Part shown: positions 5,229 through 6,796 of the stretch, in pieces
Numbering within the stretch: the first letter of the stretch is position 1
Layout of the letters: every line of letters starts with the position of its first letter
NCBI GenBank assembly: GCA_021781315.1
Contig: JAJXXB010000137.1
Span: 1 to 6,796, forward strand
Length of the DNA: 6,796 bases
Reading direction: 5' to 3'
From: Actinomycetes bacterium
Lineage (GTDB): Bacteria > Actinomycetota > Acidimicrobiia > Acidimicrobiales > RAAP-2
Made by a program: the position numbers and the translations under genes
Notes under the pieces: model-generated
Database searches by the model: none
What the model was told of the DNA's origin: nothing
What the model saw: only the letters and a program-made list of their open reading frames with translations

Positions 5229-5247
5229 TGAGATTCTCAGAACTGAG
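5229..5247. promoter_or_regulatory. Inverted-repeat cluster (candidate operator) between divergent promoters
   Basis: TGAGATTCTCA (5229-5239) is a perfect palindrome with 5-bp arms and one central base. It overlaps CTCAGAACTGAG (5236-5247), a second inverted repeat with 5-bp arms and a 2-base centre. The half-sites TGAG, CTCA and CTGAG begin at 5229, 5236 and 5243, that is, every 7 bp. The cluster lies midway between the -10 boxes of ctaG (5256-5261) and the divergent membrane-protein unit (5219-5224) and covers both -35 zones, so a bound regulator would affect both directions. No regulator gene is in the window. Confidence 0.4.
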
Positions 5248-5261
5248 CCTCGTCCTAGACT
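5234..5261 (+). promoter_or_regulatory. Promoter of ctaG
   Basis: TTCTCA (5234-5239, four of six matches to TTGACA) lies 16 nt before TAGACT (5256-5261, TANNNT). The -10 box ends 6 nt before the GTG at 5268, so transcription would begin at the start codon. No Shine-Dalgarno sequence precedes either the GTG at 5268 or the ATG at 5277, which fits a leaderless mRNA beginning at the GTG. Confidence 0.45.
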
Positions 5262-5267
5262 GACGCG

Positions 5268-6107
5268 GTGCCGTCGATGTCGAATTCGCAGTTTTCGTGG
5301 CATCACCTGAATCAATGGCAGGTCGCCCTATTTCCCACCGTGCTGATGGTGATTGCCGGTCTCGCCTACCTGCTCGCCGTGCGACGCGCGCCCGCCTGGC
5401 CGCGCTCGCGCACTCTCCTCTTCGGGGCCGGCCTCGTCGTCACCTTCCTCGCCACCCAGTCGGTCATCGGGGTCTACGACCACGAGTACTTCAGCGTCCA
5501 CATGGTCGAGCACCTGCTGCTCATCATGGTCGCCGCCCCCCTCTTCGCCGCGGGTCGCCCCCTCGAACTGGCCGCTCGCACCGGTGCGCCCAGCGTTCGG
5601 CGAGCCCTCAACTCGGGCGTCGCGCGACTTCTCCTGCACCCCCTGGTGGGATTTGGTCTCTACTTCATCTTCATCCCGATCACCCACCTGACGGGATTCT
5701 TCAACCTGATGATGAACCACGAGTGGCTGCACCACCTCGAGGAGATCGGCTTTCTCGTCGTCGGCTACCTCTTCTTTCGCCCCGTCCTCGACGCCGAGGA
5801 CGGGGCGGGCATCCATCCCGGGCTGCGCCTCGTGTACGTGATGGCGGCGGTGCCGGTGGACACCTTCACCGGCCTGGCGCTGGCGATGTCCTCGCACAAC
5901 CCGTTTCCCGCCTACACCACCGACGCCCCGGCGGGATCCACGCCGACGTCGATACTCGACAACGTGCACCTGGGCGGGGCGATCATGTGGATCGGCGGGG
6001 ACGCGCTGATGCTGCTGATCTGCGTGCCCATCGCACTCGCGTGGGTGCGCTACGAGACGCGCCGCACGCGCGAGCTCGACCGCGAGCTCGACGCGCGAGG
6101 CCTCTAG
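5268..6107 (+). CDS. ctaG: Caa3-type cytochrome c oxidase assembly factor CtaG
   Basis: The 279-residue membrane protein belongs to the Caa3_CtaG family; Bacillus CtaG is needed to assemble the caa3 oxidase, with a proposed role in delivering copper to subunit I. About seven membrane segments are visible, roughly 18-38, 48-66, 80-96, 120-138, 158-172, 186-208 and 236-260. Conserved histidine-rich motifs are present: HMVEHLLL (78-85), THLTGFFNLMMNHEWLHHLEE (about 139-159, with H140, H151, H155, H156), SSHNPF (208-213) and DNVHLGGAIMWIGGD (231-245). The start may be GTG at 5268 or ATG at 5277 three codons later; I chose GTG because a TAGACT box lies exactly 6 nt upstream. The gene is alone on the plus strand, divergent from the two-TM membrane protein, and its TAG shares a CTAG with the kinase gene's stop. 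The oxidase genes themselves are not in the window. Confidence 0.93.
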   Translation: MPSMSNSQFSWHHLNQWQVALFPTVLMVIAGLAYLLAVRRAPAWPRSRTLLFGAGLVVTFLATQSVIGVYDHEYFSVHMVEHLLLIMVAAPLFAAGRPLELAARTGAPSVRRALNSGVARLLLHPLVGFGLYFIFIPITHLTGFFNLMMNHEWLHHLEEIGFLVVGYLFFRPVLDAEDGAGIHPGLRLVYVMAAVPVDTFTGLALAMSSHNPFPAYTTDAPAGSTPTSILDNVHLGGAIMWIGGDALMLLICVPIALAWVRYETRRTRELDRELDARGL

Positions 6108-6796
6108 AGCAGGCCGGCTTCGATCGCGAGTTCCTCGAGGTCGACCTCGGGGCGCGCGCCGAGGTGCTTGATGATCTCGCCCGCGCAGAGCGAGCCGAGC
6201 TCGGCCGCCTCAACCGGGTCGGCCCCGAGGGCGAGCCCGTAGAGGAAGCCCGCGGCGAACATGTCGCCCGCGCCGTTCTGGTCCACCACGGTCTCGACCT
6301 CACGGGCCGGCACCGAGACAACACCGCTGGGCAGGACGACGTCGGCGCCCTGGGGGCCCCGGGTCACCACCGCGAGCAGGCCGAGTTCATTGACGGCCTC
6401 GACGGCCGCCCCCAGGTGGCGCGCCTGGAACAGTGAGGTGATCTCGGTCTCGTTGGCGAGCAGCACGTCGACGTCGCTCGTGACGAGTTCGAGAAAGTCG
6501 CGACGGTGCCGATCTACGCAGAACATGTCCGACAGCGACAACGCGACGAGCGACTCGTGCTCGTGGGCCAGGTTCACGACCTTGCGCACGGCCTCCTTGG
6601 CCGGCGGGAGATCGAAGAGATATCCCTCGACGTAGGTGATCTCCGAGCGCGCGATCAGGCCCTCGTTGATGTCCTCGACCCGCAGCTGGTTCGACGCGCC
6701 GAGATAGGTCGCCATGGTGCGCTGGGCGTCGTCGGAGATGAAGACGTGACAGCGCCCGGTCGCACCCTCGTGGGCCGCTGCCACCGCGAGGTCGAG
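6104..6796 (-). CDS. PfkB-family kinase, adenosine-kinase-like, C-terminal part (5' end outside window)
   Basis: The frame is open to the right edge (base 6796), so only the last 230 residues are visible and the true start lies outside; the GTG at 6784 is an internal valine. The sequence fits the ribokinase/PfkB fold: GATGRCHVFISDDAQRTMAT (11-30) with YLGAS (31-35), the substrate-lid strands, YVEGYLFDLP (55-64), LLANETE (112-118) with the family NxxE motif, VVTRGPQGADVV (143-154) and the catalytic anion-hole motif VDQNGAGDMFAAGFLYG (171-187), in which D178 is the expected base. The TGRCxxFxxxxxQRTMxTYLGAS block and EGYL are characteristic of the adenosine-kinase-like group, so ATP-dependent phosphorylation of a nucleoside or sugar in the cytoplasm is likely. 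The usual DTxGAGD is DQNGAGD here. The substrate cannot be assigned without the missing N-terminus. The gene converges on ctaG and shares its CTAG stop. Confidence 0.88.
   Translation of the reverse strand, partial: LDLAVAAAHEGATGRCHVFISDDAQRTMATYLGASNQLRVEDINEGLIARSEITYVEGYLFDLPPAKEAVRKVVNLAHEHESLVALSLSDMFCVDRHRRDFLELVTSDVDVLLANETEITSLFQARHLGAAVEAVNELGLLAVVTRGPQGADVVLPSGVVSVPAREVETVVDQNGAGDMFAAGFLYGLALGADPVEAAELGSLCAGEIIKHLGARPEVDLEELAIEAGLL

Noticed and set aside
5328..5969. Minus-strand open frame opposite ctaG
   Set aside because: Charged low-complexity shadow of a membrane protein gene whose hydrophobic segments and His motifs are clear on the plus strand.
5297..6436. Plus-strand open frame overlapping ctaG and running into the kinase gene
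   Set aside because: Translation is Arg/Pro/Gly/His-rich with no domain; it is an alternative frame of ctaG joined to the kinase antisense strand.
1..6796. Search for CRISPR arrays, tRNA/rRNA genes, insertion sequences, toxin-antitoxin pairs or defence genes
   Set aside because: No regular direct repeats, cloverleaf-like segments, transposase motifs or defence-type domains were seen; the window is housekeeping DNA.

Overview
This window looks like chromosomal DNA from a high-GC actinobacterium. The lineage is an inference: an Acidimicrobiia-like member is plausible but cannot be fixed from this sequence alone. Supporting signs are the strong G/C bias at third codon positions, the rsmI-metG-tatD grouping (actinobacterial metG-tatD neighbourhoods are well known), a tiny bL37-type ribosomal protein gene, a DUF3817 membrane protein and a Caa3-type CtaG. 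I see no mobile element, CRISPR array, tRNA, rRNA or obvious horizontally acquired block. The genes are tightly packed, and GTG is the usual start codon.

Layout from left to right. Positions 1 to about 195 or 222 (minus strand) hold the 5' part of an exported PASTA-domain protein with its own promoter; the gene leaves the window on the left. Positions 349-3532 (minus) are a three-gene translation and nucleic-acid cluster transcribed rsmI, metG, tatD, with a 17-nt gap and then a 4-nt GTGA overlap. Positions 3575-3658 (plus) hold a 27-residue bL37-like ribosomal protein gene, wedged between the divergent rsmI promoter and a convergent neighbour. Positions 3655-5212 (minus) are a compact three-gene unit: a two-TM coiled-coil membrane protein, a DUF3817 membrane protein, and a variant glycerophosphodiester phosphodiesterase, with 1-nt and 4-nt overlaps. 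Positions 5268-6107 (plus) encode CtaG, the copper-insertion factor for haem-copper oxidase, divergent from the membrane protein unit across 55 bp. Positions 6104-6796 (minus) hold the C-terminal part of a PfkB-family (adenosine-kinase-like) kinase that leaves the window on the right.

The right-hand part looks like membrane and respiration housekeeping; the centre is translation housekeeping (16S rRNA methylation, methionyl-tRNA synthesis, a small large-subunit protein). The most interesting signals are organisational. They are (i) a micro-gene for bL37 whose TAG stop shares a CTAG with the opposing gene's stop, an arrangement repeated at ctaG/pfkB; (ii) start codons without Shine-Dalgarno sequences that lie 6 (or 8) nt after a TANNNT -10 box, suggesting leaderless mRNAs; (iii) the rare tetramer CTAG being almost confined to gene borders; and (iv) an inverted-repeat cluster placed to control both the ctaG promoter and its divergent neighbour. 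I did not find a wholly new biological system here.
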